Under the pieces are notes generated by a model. That model ran no database searches, was not told the DNA's origin, and saw only the letters and a program-made list of their open reading frames with translations. A program made the position numbers and the translations under genes. DNA of 5,726 bases from Dehalococcoidia bacterium (lineage in GTDB: Bacteria > Chloroflexota > Dehalococcoidia > GIF9 > UBA5629): contig DTZC01000254.1 of assembly GCA_012961565.1 (NCBI GenBank), positions 1 to 5,726 of the forward strand. The letters are read 5' to 3'. Numbering within the stretch: the first letter of the stretch is position 1; each line of letters opens with the position of its first letter. Below are positions 1-4,928 of the stretch, in pieces.

Positions 1-25
1 GTCCCGACCCTTCAGGGTCAGGGAC
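1..25. repeat. Bulged hairpin, REP-like palindrome
   Basis: GTCCCGACCC (1-10) pairs with GGGTC (15-19) and GGGAC (21-25), leaving a TTCA loop and one bulged A at position 20. That gives a 10-bp G+C-rich stem. No T-run follows on either strand, so it does not look like an intrinsic terminator. It starts at the first base of the window, so the element may extend to the left. It lies in the untranslated stretch downstream of hisA, beside two further hairpins. I read the group as a cluster of dispersed palindromic repeats; copy number elsewhere in the genome is unknown. Confidence 0.6.
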
Positions 26-50
26 CCGAGGCTGAAGCCTCGGGGCTGCA
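25..50. repeat. Palindromic repeat, copy 1
   Basis: CCCGAGGCT (25-33) and AGCCTCGGG (36-44) are perfect reverse complements separated by GA, giving a strong stem closed by a TGAA tetraloop. Positions 29-50 are identical over 22 bp to 69-90. The following ten bases match the second copy at 7 of 10 positions. The loop sequence is the complement of that in the 1-25 hairpin, so the two may be oppositely oriented members of one repeat family, as in bacterial BIME clusters. There is no T-tract, so a terminator role is not supported. Confidence 0.65.
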
Positions 51-64
51 CGTTTGAATTTTAT

Positions 65-90
65 CCGCAGGCTGAAGCCTCGGGGCTGCA
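65..90. repeat. Palindromic repeat, copy 2
   Basis: This is the second copy of the 22-bp repeat (69-90), starting exactly 40 bp after the first. The core AGGCT/AGCCT stem with GA between is intact. The outer stem is weakened by two mismatches (67-68 against 81-82) before CC/GG pairing resumes at 65-66 and 83-84. The loss of outer pairing alongside a perfectly kept core and right flank suggests duplication followed by drift. The two copies are too few, and their spacing too short, for a CRISPR array. Confidence 0.6.
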
Positions 91-92
91 TG

Positions 93-109
93 TGTCAATT
101 TAATTGACA
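93..109. repeat. AT-rich perfect palindrome
   Basis: TGTCAATT (93-100) and AATTGACA (102-109) are perfect reverse complements around a single T. The element could be a small hairpin in the hisA mRNA 3' end (the hisA stop is at 161-163) or a binding site for a dimeric DNA-binding protein. It is A+T-rich, unlike the neighbouring G+C-rich repeats, so it is probably a separate element. No T-run follows it on the minus strand, which argues against a classical terminator. Confidence 0.45.
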
Positions 110-160
110 GGGCTGACGTGTCTACAGCTACAGATGTCTTGCCCGGCTTCAACCACAGGC

Positions 161-874
161 TCACCGCATTACCGCCAGTGCCGCCTTGAGGTCGATATCG
201 CCGCTATAAAGCGCCCTGCCCACGATAGCACCTTCTACCCCCAGCTCCTTAAGCCGACTCAGATGGTCCAGCTTCGAGATGCCGCCGGCGGCAATCAGCG
301 GCAGCCCAACACTGCGCACCATCTCAGCTATCGCCTCAAAAGCGGGCTCGGTGAGCGTACCATCACGCCTGACATCGGTATAGATTAGGCGCCTGGCACC
401 CAACTCCGCCATGCGGCGACCCAGCTCCAGGGCGGTAACCCCGCCAGCCCTCAACCAGCCATGGGTGACCACCTGTCCATCCCGGGCATCGATGCCCACC
501 ACAATGGCTTCTCCATACTGCTGACACAACTTCTGGATCAGCCCTGGGTTCTCCACCGCTGCCGTGCCCAGGACAACTCTGCTTACCCCCGCCTCCAGCA
601 GTCTGGCTACCACCACTTCATCCCTGATACCGCCACCAAGTTGCACCGGTATACTCACCCGCCTCAGTATAGCCTCGACAACCGCCAGATTGCGCGGTTC
701 ACCAGCGGCAGCCCCGTCAAGGTCGACCACATGCAGCCGGCTGGCTCCCTGGTCTGCCCAGCTCACCGCAGCAGCTACCGCGTCTTCAGAGAAAACGGTC
801 TCCCGGCGGTAATCACCCTGGTACAGCCGGACACACCTGCTCCCCCTGATATCAACAGCCGGTATTACCTCCAT
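161..874 (-). CDS. hisA: HisA, ProFAR isomerase
   Basis: This is 1-(5-phosphoribosyl)-5-[(5-phosphoribosylamino)methylideneamino]imidazole-4-carboxamide isomerase, a cytoplasmic (beta/alpha)8 barrel that performs the Amadori rearrangement in histidine synthesis before HisF/HisH. The 237 residues match the usual family length (about 235-245). MEVIPAVDIRG at the N terminus carries the first catalytic Asp (Asp8). Asp129 in GIDARDG is the second, followed by HGW. The phosphate-binding loops are GGGIR (80-84) and AAGGIS (195-200). TDVRRDGTL (166-174) is typical, but the usual GPN that follows reads EPA here. The ATG at 874 puts the family N terminus in the right place; the ribosome binding site is weak (GGTGGG five bases upstream). 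No other his gene is in view: it diverges from an acyl-CoA dehydrogenase gene and is followed by repeats, so it is the first and perhaps only gene of its transcript. A dual HisA/TrpF (PriA-like) role cannot be excluded. Confidence 0.96.
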   Translation of the reverse strand: MEVIPAVDIRGSRCVRLYQGDYRRETVFSEDAVAAAVSWADQGASRLHVVDLDGAAAGEPRNLAVVEAILRRVSIPVQLGGGIRDEVVVARLLEAGVSRVVLGTAAVENPGLIQKLCQQYGEAIVVGIDARDGQVVTHGWLRAGGVTALELGRRMAELGARRLIYTDVRRDGTLTEPAFEAIAEMVRSVGLPLIAAGGISKLDHLSRLKELGVEGAIVGRALYSGDIDLKAALAVMR

Positions 875-956
875 ATTTGCCCACCATAAGCTCTACAGCA
901 CCAAGCAACACATTGGCTCTGGCTACCAGCGCAGTCATTTCAACTTCCGACCATTT

Positions 957-967
957 TGCTATACAAT
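957..967 (+). promoter_or_regulatory. Candidate extended -10 promoter
   Basis: TACAAT (962-967) matches the -10 consensus at five of six bases and is preceded by TG at 957-958. This is the only promoter-like sequence seen in the 141-bp divergent spacer on this strand. The best -35 at the proper distance (TTCAAC, 939-944) is poor. Transcription would start near 974, giving a leader of about 42 bases before the dehydrogenase ATG at 1016. No convincing promoter for hisA was found on the opposite strand. Confidence 0.35.
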
Positions 968-996
968 ATTAAAGGTTTGTGCCCATTAGTTCAAAC

Positions 997-1004
997 GAAG
1001 GAGG
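997..1004 (+). promoter_or_regulatory. Ribosome binding site fixing start at 1016
   Basis: GAAGGAGG is a near-perfect Shine-Dalgarno sequence lying 11 bases before the ATG at 1016. The open frame reaches back to a TTG at 956, but this site falls inside that extension. The extra 20 residues are also unlike any acyl-CoA dehydrogenase N terminus. It therefore selects the MNFEL start. Confidence 0.8.
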
Positions 1005-1015
1005 CAGTAACAGAG

Positions 1016-2158
1016 ATGAACTTCGAGCTCACCGAAGAACAAAAGATGTTCCAGGAAGCCATCGGCAGCTTTGCCGAGAAGGAAATTGCCCCGCTGGTTG
1101 ACGAAGCTGAGAAGACATCGACTTTCCCCGTCCAGCTATTCCCCAAGATGGGCACGCTGGGCTATCTCTGCGTGAGGTATCCTGTTCAATATGGTGGTGC
1201 CGGGATAGGCAAGATAGGCGACTGCATTGCTGTCGAGGAAGTAGCCTACCACAGCGTGGGCATAGCTGCCGGTATCATGGTCCAGAGCGGCATCGGCACC
1301 ACCGCCATTTATACCCGCGGTAGCGAAGACCAGAAGCAAAAATACCTGGTACCGGCTATCAGGGGGCACAAAATCGCCGCCTTCGGACTCACCGAGCCCA
1401 ACGCCGGGTCTGACGCTGCGGCTATAGAGACAACTGCCACCAGGAAAAACGGTAAGTACATACTTAACGGGACGAAAATCTTCATCACCAACGGAAGCTT
1501 CTGCGACTTCGTTCTGGTAGCTGCTTATACTGACAAAAGCAAAGGCGCCCGAGACGGCGTCAGTCTGCTTATCGCTGACAAAGACACTCCCGGCTTCAAT
1601 CGCTCCAGGCTGCACAAGTTCTGCGCTCGCTCCGGCGAAGTAGCAGAGCTGACCTTTGAAGACTGCGCCGTCCCCGAGGAAAATCTGGTCGGCGAGGAGG
1701 GCAAGGGCTTTCGCTACCTCATGGAATCACTGACCGGCGGTAGGATCTCCCATGCCTCCCGAAGCCTGGGGCTGGCTCGTGCTGCCTATGATGCTTCTGT
1801 CACATACGCACAGGAAAGAGTGCAGTTCGGGCAGCCTATCGCCAAATTCCAGGTAAACGCCTTCAAGCTGGCACGAATGGCTATGGACATAGAAGCCGCC
1901 CGCTGGTTGATATACTACGCCGCCTGGCTCTATGACCAGGACAAGCCGCACGTAAAGGAGGCAGCCATGGCCAAGCTGTTCGCCAGCGAGGTGGCAATAC
2001 GCGTCACCACCGAAGCCCTGCAAATCCACGGTGGCTACGGCTTGATGGAAGAATCTGTGGTCCAGCGCTACTTCCGCGATGCTCGGCTAGCAACCATAAC
2101 CGAGGGGACATCAGAAATCCAGCAACTCGTTATCTCACGAGAAATCGGCATCCGGTAA
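1016..2158 (+). CDS. Acyl-CoA dehydrogenase, canonical
   Basis: This FAD flavoprotein oxidises an acyl-CoA thioester to the trans-2-enoyl-CoA and passes electrons to electron-transfer flavoprotein, as in fatty-acid or branched-chain degradation. Its 380 residues are the normal length. Order: N-terminal helical domain (about 5-118), middle beta domain with the FAD signature FGLTEPNAGSD (123-133), and C-terminal helical domain (about 229-378). ERVQFG (267-272) is the conserved FAD-contacting segment. QIHGGYG (336-342) begins the second family signature, which is fully matched through Asp355. ITEGTSE carries the catalytic Glu363. The position used for the base in isovaleryl-type enzymes reads GGR, so this is a short/medium-chain-type active site; the exact acyl substrate cannot be told. 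It appears to be a single-gene unit between a divergent hisA and a convergent second dehydrogenase, with no ETF or thiolase gene in view. Confidence 0.95.
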   Translation: MNFELTEEQKMFQEAIGSFAEKEIAPLVDEAEKTSTFPVQLFPKMGTLGYLCVRYPVQYGGAGIGKIGDCIAVEEVAYHSVGIAAGIMVQSGIGTTAIYTRGSEDQKQKYLVPAIRGHKIAAFGLTEPNAGSDAAAIETTATRKNGKYILNGTKIFITNGSFCDFVLVAAYTDKSKGARDGVSLLIADKDTPGFNRSRLHKFCARSGEVAELTFEDCAVPEENLVGEEGKGFRYLMESLTGGRISHASRSLGLARAAYDASVTYAQERVQFGQPIAKFQVNAFKLARMAMDIEAARWLIYYAAWLYDQDKPHVKEAAMAKLFASEVAIRVTTEALQIHGGYGLMEESVVQRYFRDARLATITEGTSEIQQLVISREIGIR

Positions 2159-2250
2159 CAAATTCAATCTCGCCCGCCATGAAGCCGGCAGCCTTATGTT
2201 GCTATCGCCATCTGCCCGCTGCAGCTCCCGAGGACAAAAGTGAGCCGTGA

Positions 2251-3435
2251 TCAGGCTTGTCTCCCGCCGACCGCTGACACGCCGGTAATATCCTGTCCTA
2301 TAATCAGCGTATGGATGTGGTCGGTACCCTGGTAGGTATAAACGGACTCGATATTCGCCATGTGTCTCACAGGTGAATAGTCCAGCGATATGCCATTGGC
2401 ACCCAGCAACTCGCGTGCTGTGCGGGCACACATACGTGCCACGGCTATATTGTTCTTCTTCGCCAGCGAAATCTGGGCATAAGTAGCTTTACCCTCATCC
2501 ATCAGCCTGCCCAGCCGGTATGCCAGCAGCTGTGCCTTGGTGATTTCCACCAGCATATCCACCAGTTTCTCCTGCACCAGCTGGAAAGAGGCGATAGGCA
2601 CGCCGAACTGCTTTCTCTCCTTAGCATAGTTCAATGCTGTCTCATAACAGTCCATGGCAGCACCAATAGCGCCCCAGGCTATACCATACCGCGCCTGGTT
2701 CAGGCAGGAGAACACGGCTCTCAACCTAGTGGCTCCGGGCAGTATATTCTCTGCTGGAACAGCACAGTCCGAGAAGCCCAGTTCACCGACGTCCCCCACC
2801 CGCATCGAGCCCTTGCGCTGCTGGAATGTCTGGCTGAACCCTTCGGTGCCCCGCTCCACCAGAAAGCCTCTGATTCCATCGTCAGTACGCGCCCAGACAA
2901 GCGCCACATCAGCTATCGACGCCTCGCTTATCCACTGCTTTGTGCCATTGATAATCCACCTGCTGCCATCCTTTCTGGCTGTTGTCTCAATCGAGGCGAC
3001 ATCGGAGCCGTGATTTGGCTCGGTCAGCCCAAAGCAAGCTATGGCTTGCCCTCTGGCAATCAGCGGCAGCCATTTCTGTTTCTGCTCCTCCGACCCGTAT
3101 TTCCAGATTGGATACATCACCAGCCCCTTGTTCACCTCAACAAAGCTCCGCAGAGAACTATCGACCCTTTCCAGTTCCTGGGAAATAAGACCGGCTGACA
3201 CATAGTTCACCGCGGCACCGCCGTACTCCCGGGGAAAGATAGAGCCGAGTATCCCCATACTCCCCAGCTTGGGGGCAAGCTCCCTCATATTCAGCGGCTC
3301 TTCCCTGTGGAAAGCGCTGACGACCAGCGGCTCGACCTCCCTTTCCAGGAACTCCCTTACCGTGTTCCTGGTCATCTTCTCCTCGTCGGAGAGCAAGGCA
3401 TCTATGTTATAATAGTCAACGCCTTTGAAAGCCAT
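2251..3435 (-). CDS. Glutaryl-CoA dehydrogenase-like protein, catalytic Glu replaced
   Basis: This 394-residue acyl-CoA dehydrogenase most resembles glutaryl-CoA dehydrogenases, which oxidise and usually decarboxylate glutaryl-CoA to crotonyl-CoA. Supporting stretches are ELERVDSSLRS (87-97), ARYGIAWGAIGA (248-259), LGANGIS (344-350) and the C-terminal IIGQDITG (378-385). ELERVDSSLRS includes the Glu and Arg that contact the substrate carboxylate end in the human enzyme. The FAD signature is FGLTEPNHGSD (135-145), with His142 where Gly, Ser, Ala or Asn is usual. The striking oddity is TYQGTDHIH (367-375): glutaryl-CoA dehydrogenases read YEGTHDIH, so the catalytic base Glu is Gln369 (codon CAG, 2329-2331) and the next His-Asp pair is swapped. 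The alternative base position (isovaleryl type) is Ala248, so no relocated Glu is seen. Overall fold and FAD binding look intact; activity on glutaryl-CoA is doubtful. The start at 3435 follows a strong ribosome binding site. Confidence 0.93.
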   Translation of the reverse strand: MAFKGVDYYNIDALLSDEEKMTRNTVREFLEREVEPLVVSAFHREEPLNMRELAPKLGSMGILGSIFPREYGGAAVNYVSAGLISQELERVDSSLRSFVEVNKGLVMYPIWKYGSEEQKQKWLPLIARGQAIACFGLTEPNHGSDVASIETTARKDGSRWIINGTKQWISEASIADVALVWARTDDGIRGFLVERGTEGFSQTFQQRKGSMRVGDVGELGFSDCAVPAENILPGATRLRAVFSCLNQARYGIAWGAIGAAMDCYETALNYAKERKQFGVPIASFQLVQEKLVDMLVEITKAQLLAYRLGRLMDEGKATYAQISLAKKNNIAVARMCARTARELLGANGISLDYSPVRHMANIESVYTYQGTDHIHTLIIGQDITGVSAVGGRQA

Positions 3436-3443
3436 GAAAACTA

Positions 3444-3450
3444 CCTCCTT
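3444..3450 (-). promoter_or_regulatory. Ribosome binding site fixing start at 3435
   Basis: On the minus strand this reads AAGGAGG, eight bases before the ATG at 3435. The open frame extends upstream to a TTG at 3492, but those 19 residues contain this site and have no family resemblance. It therefore decides the MAFKG start. Confidence 0.85.
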
Positions 3451-3497
3451 GTGCAGCTTTAGTACTGTGGCGGCGTCAGTCCCGCCGAGCAAAAGAC

Positions 3498-3526
3498 ACT
3501 TTAAGCGGTTGAGCTGACTTTGTCAA
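3498..3526 (-). promoter_or_regulatory. Sigma-70-type promoter for the second dehydrogenase
   Basis: On the minus strand TTGACA (3526-3521) is a perfect -35 box. After exactly 17 bases it is followed by TAAAGT (3503-3498), a four-of-six -10 box. Transcription would begin near 3491, giving a leader of about 55 bases that carries the AAGGAGG site. The last bases of the -35 overlap a small dyad, TGAC-AAA-GTCA (3525-3515), which could be an operator. This is the best promoter in the window. Confidence 0.65.
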
Positions 3527-3603
3527 TGCCAAGGCACACTGCGAGCGTGTATTCAGCAATAGATGTGGCGACTTGCTTCAGGCGTATTGGCAAAAATATA
3601 AAC

Positions 3604-3610
3604 AGGAGGG
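3604..3610 (+). promoter_or_regulatory. Ribosome binding site fixing GTG start at 3615
   Basis: AGGAGGG lies four to five bases before GTG at 3615. The open frame could start at a TTG at 3573, but that codon has no Shine-Dalgarno, and the intervening codons would run through this site. The GTG is therefore preferred. Confidence 0.75.
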
Positions 3611-3614
3611 AAAA

Positions 3615-3824
3615 GTGCCTGAATTAGATTTGTGGATGTCGTGGATTGTCCTTTTCAGCCTTGCCTGGACTCTACCATGGAAAGGCGTAGCCCTATGGAG
3701 GGCTGCCGGTAACAAACACCTGTGGTGGTTCATAGCTTTGTTCCTGCTCAACACGCTGGCGATACTGGACATAATCTACATCTTCGCATTCAGCAAGAAG
3801 AAACAAGCCTCGCAAGCCGTGTGA
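3615..3824 (+). CDS. Small two-helix membrane protein, DUF5652-like
   Basis: This short protein (69 residues from the GTG start) is made almost wholly of two hydrophobic segments. The first is about residues 6-26, ending in the motif WTLPWKGVALWRAA; the second is about 36-57, carrying WWFIALFLLNTLAILDIIYIF. A positively charged tail (SKKKQ) follows the second helix, suggesting that end lies in the cytoplasm. The WTLPWKG...ALWRAA...WFI...LNT...ILDIIYIF pattern is what I recall of the DUF5652 family, whose function is unknown; the family match is from memory. It is the first gene of a plus-strand set, 147 bp ahead of the prenyltransferase. No promoter was convincing. A start at ATG 3636 is possible but lacks a ribosome binding site. 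Confidence 0.8.
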   Translation: MPELDLWMSWIVLFSLAWTLPWKGVALWRAAGNKHLWWFIALFLLNTLAILDIIYIFAFSKKKQASQAV

Positions 3825-3876
3825 AGTGCTCCGCTTCTCTACCTGTCATCTCGCTCACAAGCCAAGAGTGGCAACC

Positions 3877-3975
3877 ATGTATGGTGGTTGGAGTAGCTCT
3901 GCTGGTGACTCTTTGCGACCCTGCCGCAGTTATGGACACTGTGCCAAGCTGTCTGCTATACTCAATGACCTGTGA
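3877..3975 (+). CDS. Possible 32-codon leader ORF overlapping prenyltransferase start
   Basis: An ATG at 3877 opens a 32-codon frame, starting MYGGWSSSAGDSLRP and ending SAILNDL, whose stop TGA (3973-3975) overlaps the GTG of the next gene in the four-base arrangement GTGA. Only a weak AAGAG lies eight bases upstream. The start codon sits inside a perfect small dyad (ACCAT-GT-ATGGT, 3874-3885) that could mask it in the mRNA. The residues resemble no family I know. The overlap would explain how the prenyltransferase is translated without a Shine-Dalgarno of its own, by coupling. A chance frame of this length is quite possible, so this is a tentative entry. Confidence 0.22.
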   Translation: MYGGWSSSAGDSLRPCRSYGHCAKLSAILNDL

Positions 3976-4862
3976 ACCTCAGATTATGGTTCTTGGAGAC
4001 CAGACCGCAGTTTCTGCTGCTGTCGGTGGTGCTCTCTTTCTTGGGCACGTGCATAGCCTGGTATGACGGGACCTTCCATCTCGGTTATGCCCTGCTTGCC
4101 TTCCTCGGGCTGCTCCTGTGCCACATCAGTGTCAACGTGCTCAATGACTACTACGACTATAAAAGCGGCATTGACCTCCATACCCGCAGGACACCATTCA
4201 GCGGTGGCAGTGGCTTGCTGCCGGCGGCTGTTCTCAAACCAATGCCTGTTCTGCAGCTTGGTCTTGCCTGCTTCCTGCTGGCAGTGCCCATAGGCATCTA
4301 TTTTGTGCTGGTGAGAGGCTGGCTCTTGCTGCCCCTGCTCGTTGTAGGCGCCATCTGTATCCTCCTCTACACGCCGCTGCTGACCAGACTGGGCTGGGTA
4401 GAGTGGTCGCCAGGTATCGGCATGGGAGCCCTGCCCATCCTCGGAATCTACTTTGTCCAGAGCGGCGAATACACTGTGCCGGCAATCGTGGCATCAGTCC
4501 CCTCGGGCATACTGGTGCACAACCTGCTCCTGTTGAACGAGTTTCCCGATACTGAAGCCGATAGAGCGGCAGGCAGAAAGACCCTGCCCATAACCATAGG
4601 GAAAAGGGGAGCAGGAATAGTCTATTCAGCACTGCTCGGGGCAGTCTATCTCTGGATATTTGTTGCTGTGCAGGCAGAACTGATGCCAGCCTTCAGCCTG
4701 ATAGCTCTGCTGACACTTCCCTTGGCTATCAAAGCTATTCAAGGTGCTCTGCAGCCTGAAGATGAAAATAAGCTCATGCCGGCTATGGCAAACAATGTCT
4801 TGCTCGTCCTGCTGACTCAGTTGCTTCTGAGCATGGGATACATTGCTGGTGGTATCTTTTAA
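3972..4862 (+). CDS. UbiA/MenA-family prenyltransferase
   Basis: This 296-residue integral membrane protein is of the UbiA superfamily, which transfers a polyprenyl chain from its diphosphate to an aromatic or lipid acceptor. About eight to nine hydrophobic helices span the sequence. The first Mg-diphosphate motif is NDYYD (58-62), in the setting VNVLNDYYDYKSGID. The second is NEFPDTEAD (189-197), followed by RAAGRKTLP. RTPFSGGSG (73-81) after the first motif, and YTP (133-135) in the middle, suggest the MenA-like clade (dihydroxynaphthoate polyprenyltransferase), so a menaquinone-type role is likely, but the acceptor is not proved. The GTG at 3972 is the first start after an in-frame stop (3966-3968). 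No Shine-Dalgarno is seen, and it overlaps a possible short ORF by GTGA. It precedes a radical SAM gene by 66 bp on the same strand, probably in one transcript. Confidence 0.9.
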   Translation: MNLRLWFLETRPQFLLLSVVLSFLGTCIAWYDGTFHLGYALLAFLGLLLCHISVNVLNDYYDYKSGIDLHTRRTPFSGGSGLLPAAVLKPMPVLQLGLACFLLAVPIGIYFVLVRGWLLLPLLVVGAICILLYTPLLTRLGWVEWSPGIGMGALPILGIYFVQSGEYTVPAIVASVPSGILVHNLLLLNEFPDTEADRAAGRKTLPITIGKRGAGIVYSALLGAVYLWIFVAVQAELMPAFSLIALLTLPLAIKAIQGALQPEDENKLMPAMANNVLLVLLTQLLLSMGYIAGGIF

Positions 4863-4879
4863 GACAGCTGCCTTTTTGC

Positions 4880-4897
4880 CGGCAATTCCGGTTGCCG
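4880..4897. repeat. Small hairpin between prenyltransferase and radical SAM genes
   Basis: CGGCAA (4880-4885) pairs with TTGCCG (4892-4897) around a six-base loop. The only T-run (4873-4877) lies before the hairpin on the plus strand, so it is not a usual intrinsic terminator for the prenyltransferase. On the other strand the run would be A. It may simply be mRNA structure in the 66-bp spacer. Confidence 0.35.
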
Positions 4898-4928
4898 AGG
4901 TGTTGGACTACCAGTCGGGAAAATAGTT

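Noticed and set aside
29..90. Two regularly spaced repeats as a CRISPR array
   Set aside because: There are only two copies, the gap between them is only about 18 bp, and no cas gene is near. The self-complementary core fits a dispersed palindrome better.
461..889. Long plus-strand open frame opposite hisA
   Set aside because: It lies wholly antisense to a well-supported hisA. Its translation is low-complexity in character, rich in His, Pro and Ser, with no recognisable domain.
1136..2029. Minus-strand open frames opposite the first dehydrogenase
   Set aside because: They are antisense to a gene matching both acyl-CoA dehydrogenase signatures and have no ribosome binding site or family resemblance.
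2159..2250. Shared terminator between the convergent dehydrogenases
   Set aside because: Only a short GCCGGC palindrome is present, with no stem followed by a T-run on either strand.
2654..3198. Plus-strand open frames opposite the second dehydrogenase
   Set aside because: They overlap fully with a clear gene on the other strand, and their translations show no domain.
1016..3435. The two dehydrogenases as a recent duplication
   Set aside because: They differ in subfamily motifs throughout (ITEGTSE against YQGTDHIH, GGRISHAS against ARYGIAWG) and face each other, so they are old paralogues.
3573..3602. TTGCTT plus TATAAA with 18-base spacing as a promoter for the small membrane protein
   Set aside because: The start point would fall at about 3609, inside the AGGAGGG ribosome binding site, which would destroy the leader it needs.
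4234..4632. 132-codon minus-strand frame opposite the prenyltransferase
   Set aside because: It is antisense to the region encoding the second Asp-rich motif. Its Arg/Leu/Cys-rich make-up is what the complement of hydrophobic codons gives.
4871..4897. Hairpin and T-run as a transcription terminator
   Set aside because: The T-run comes before the hairpin on the plus strand and becomes an A-run on the minus strand, so neither direction has the stem-then-T order.
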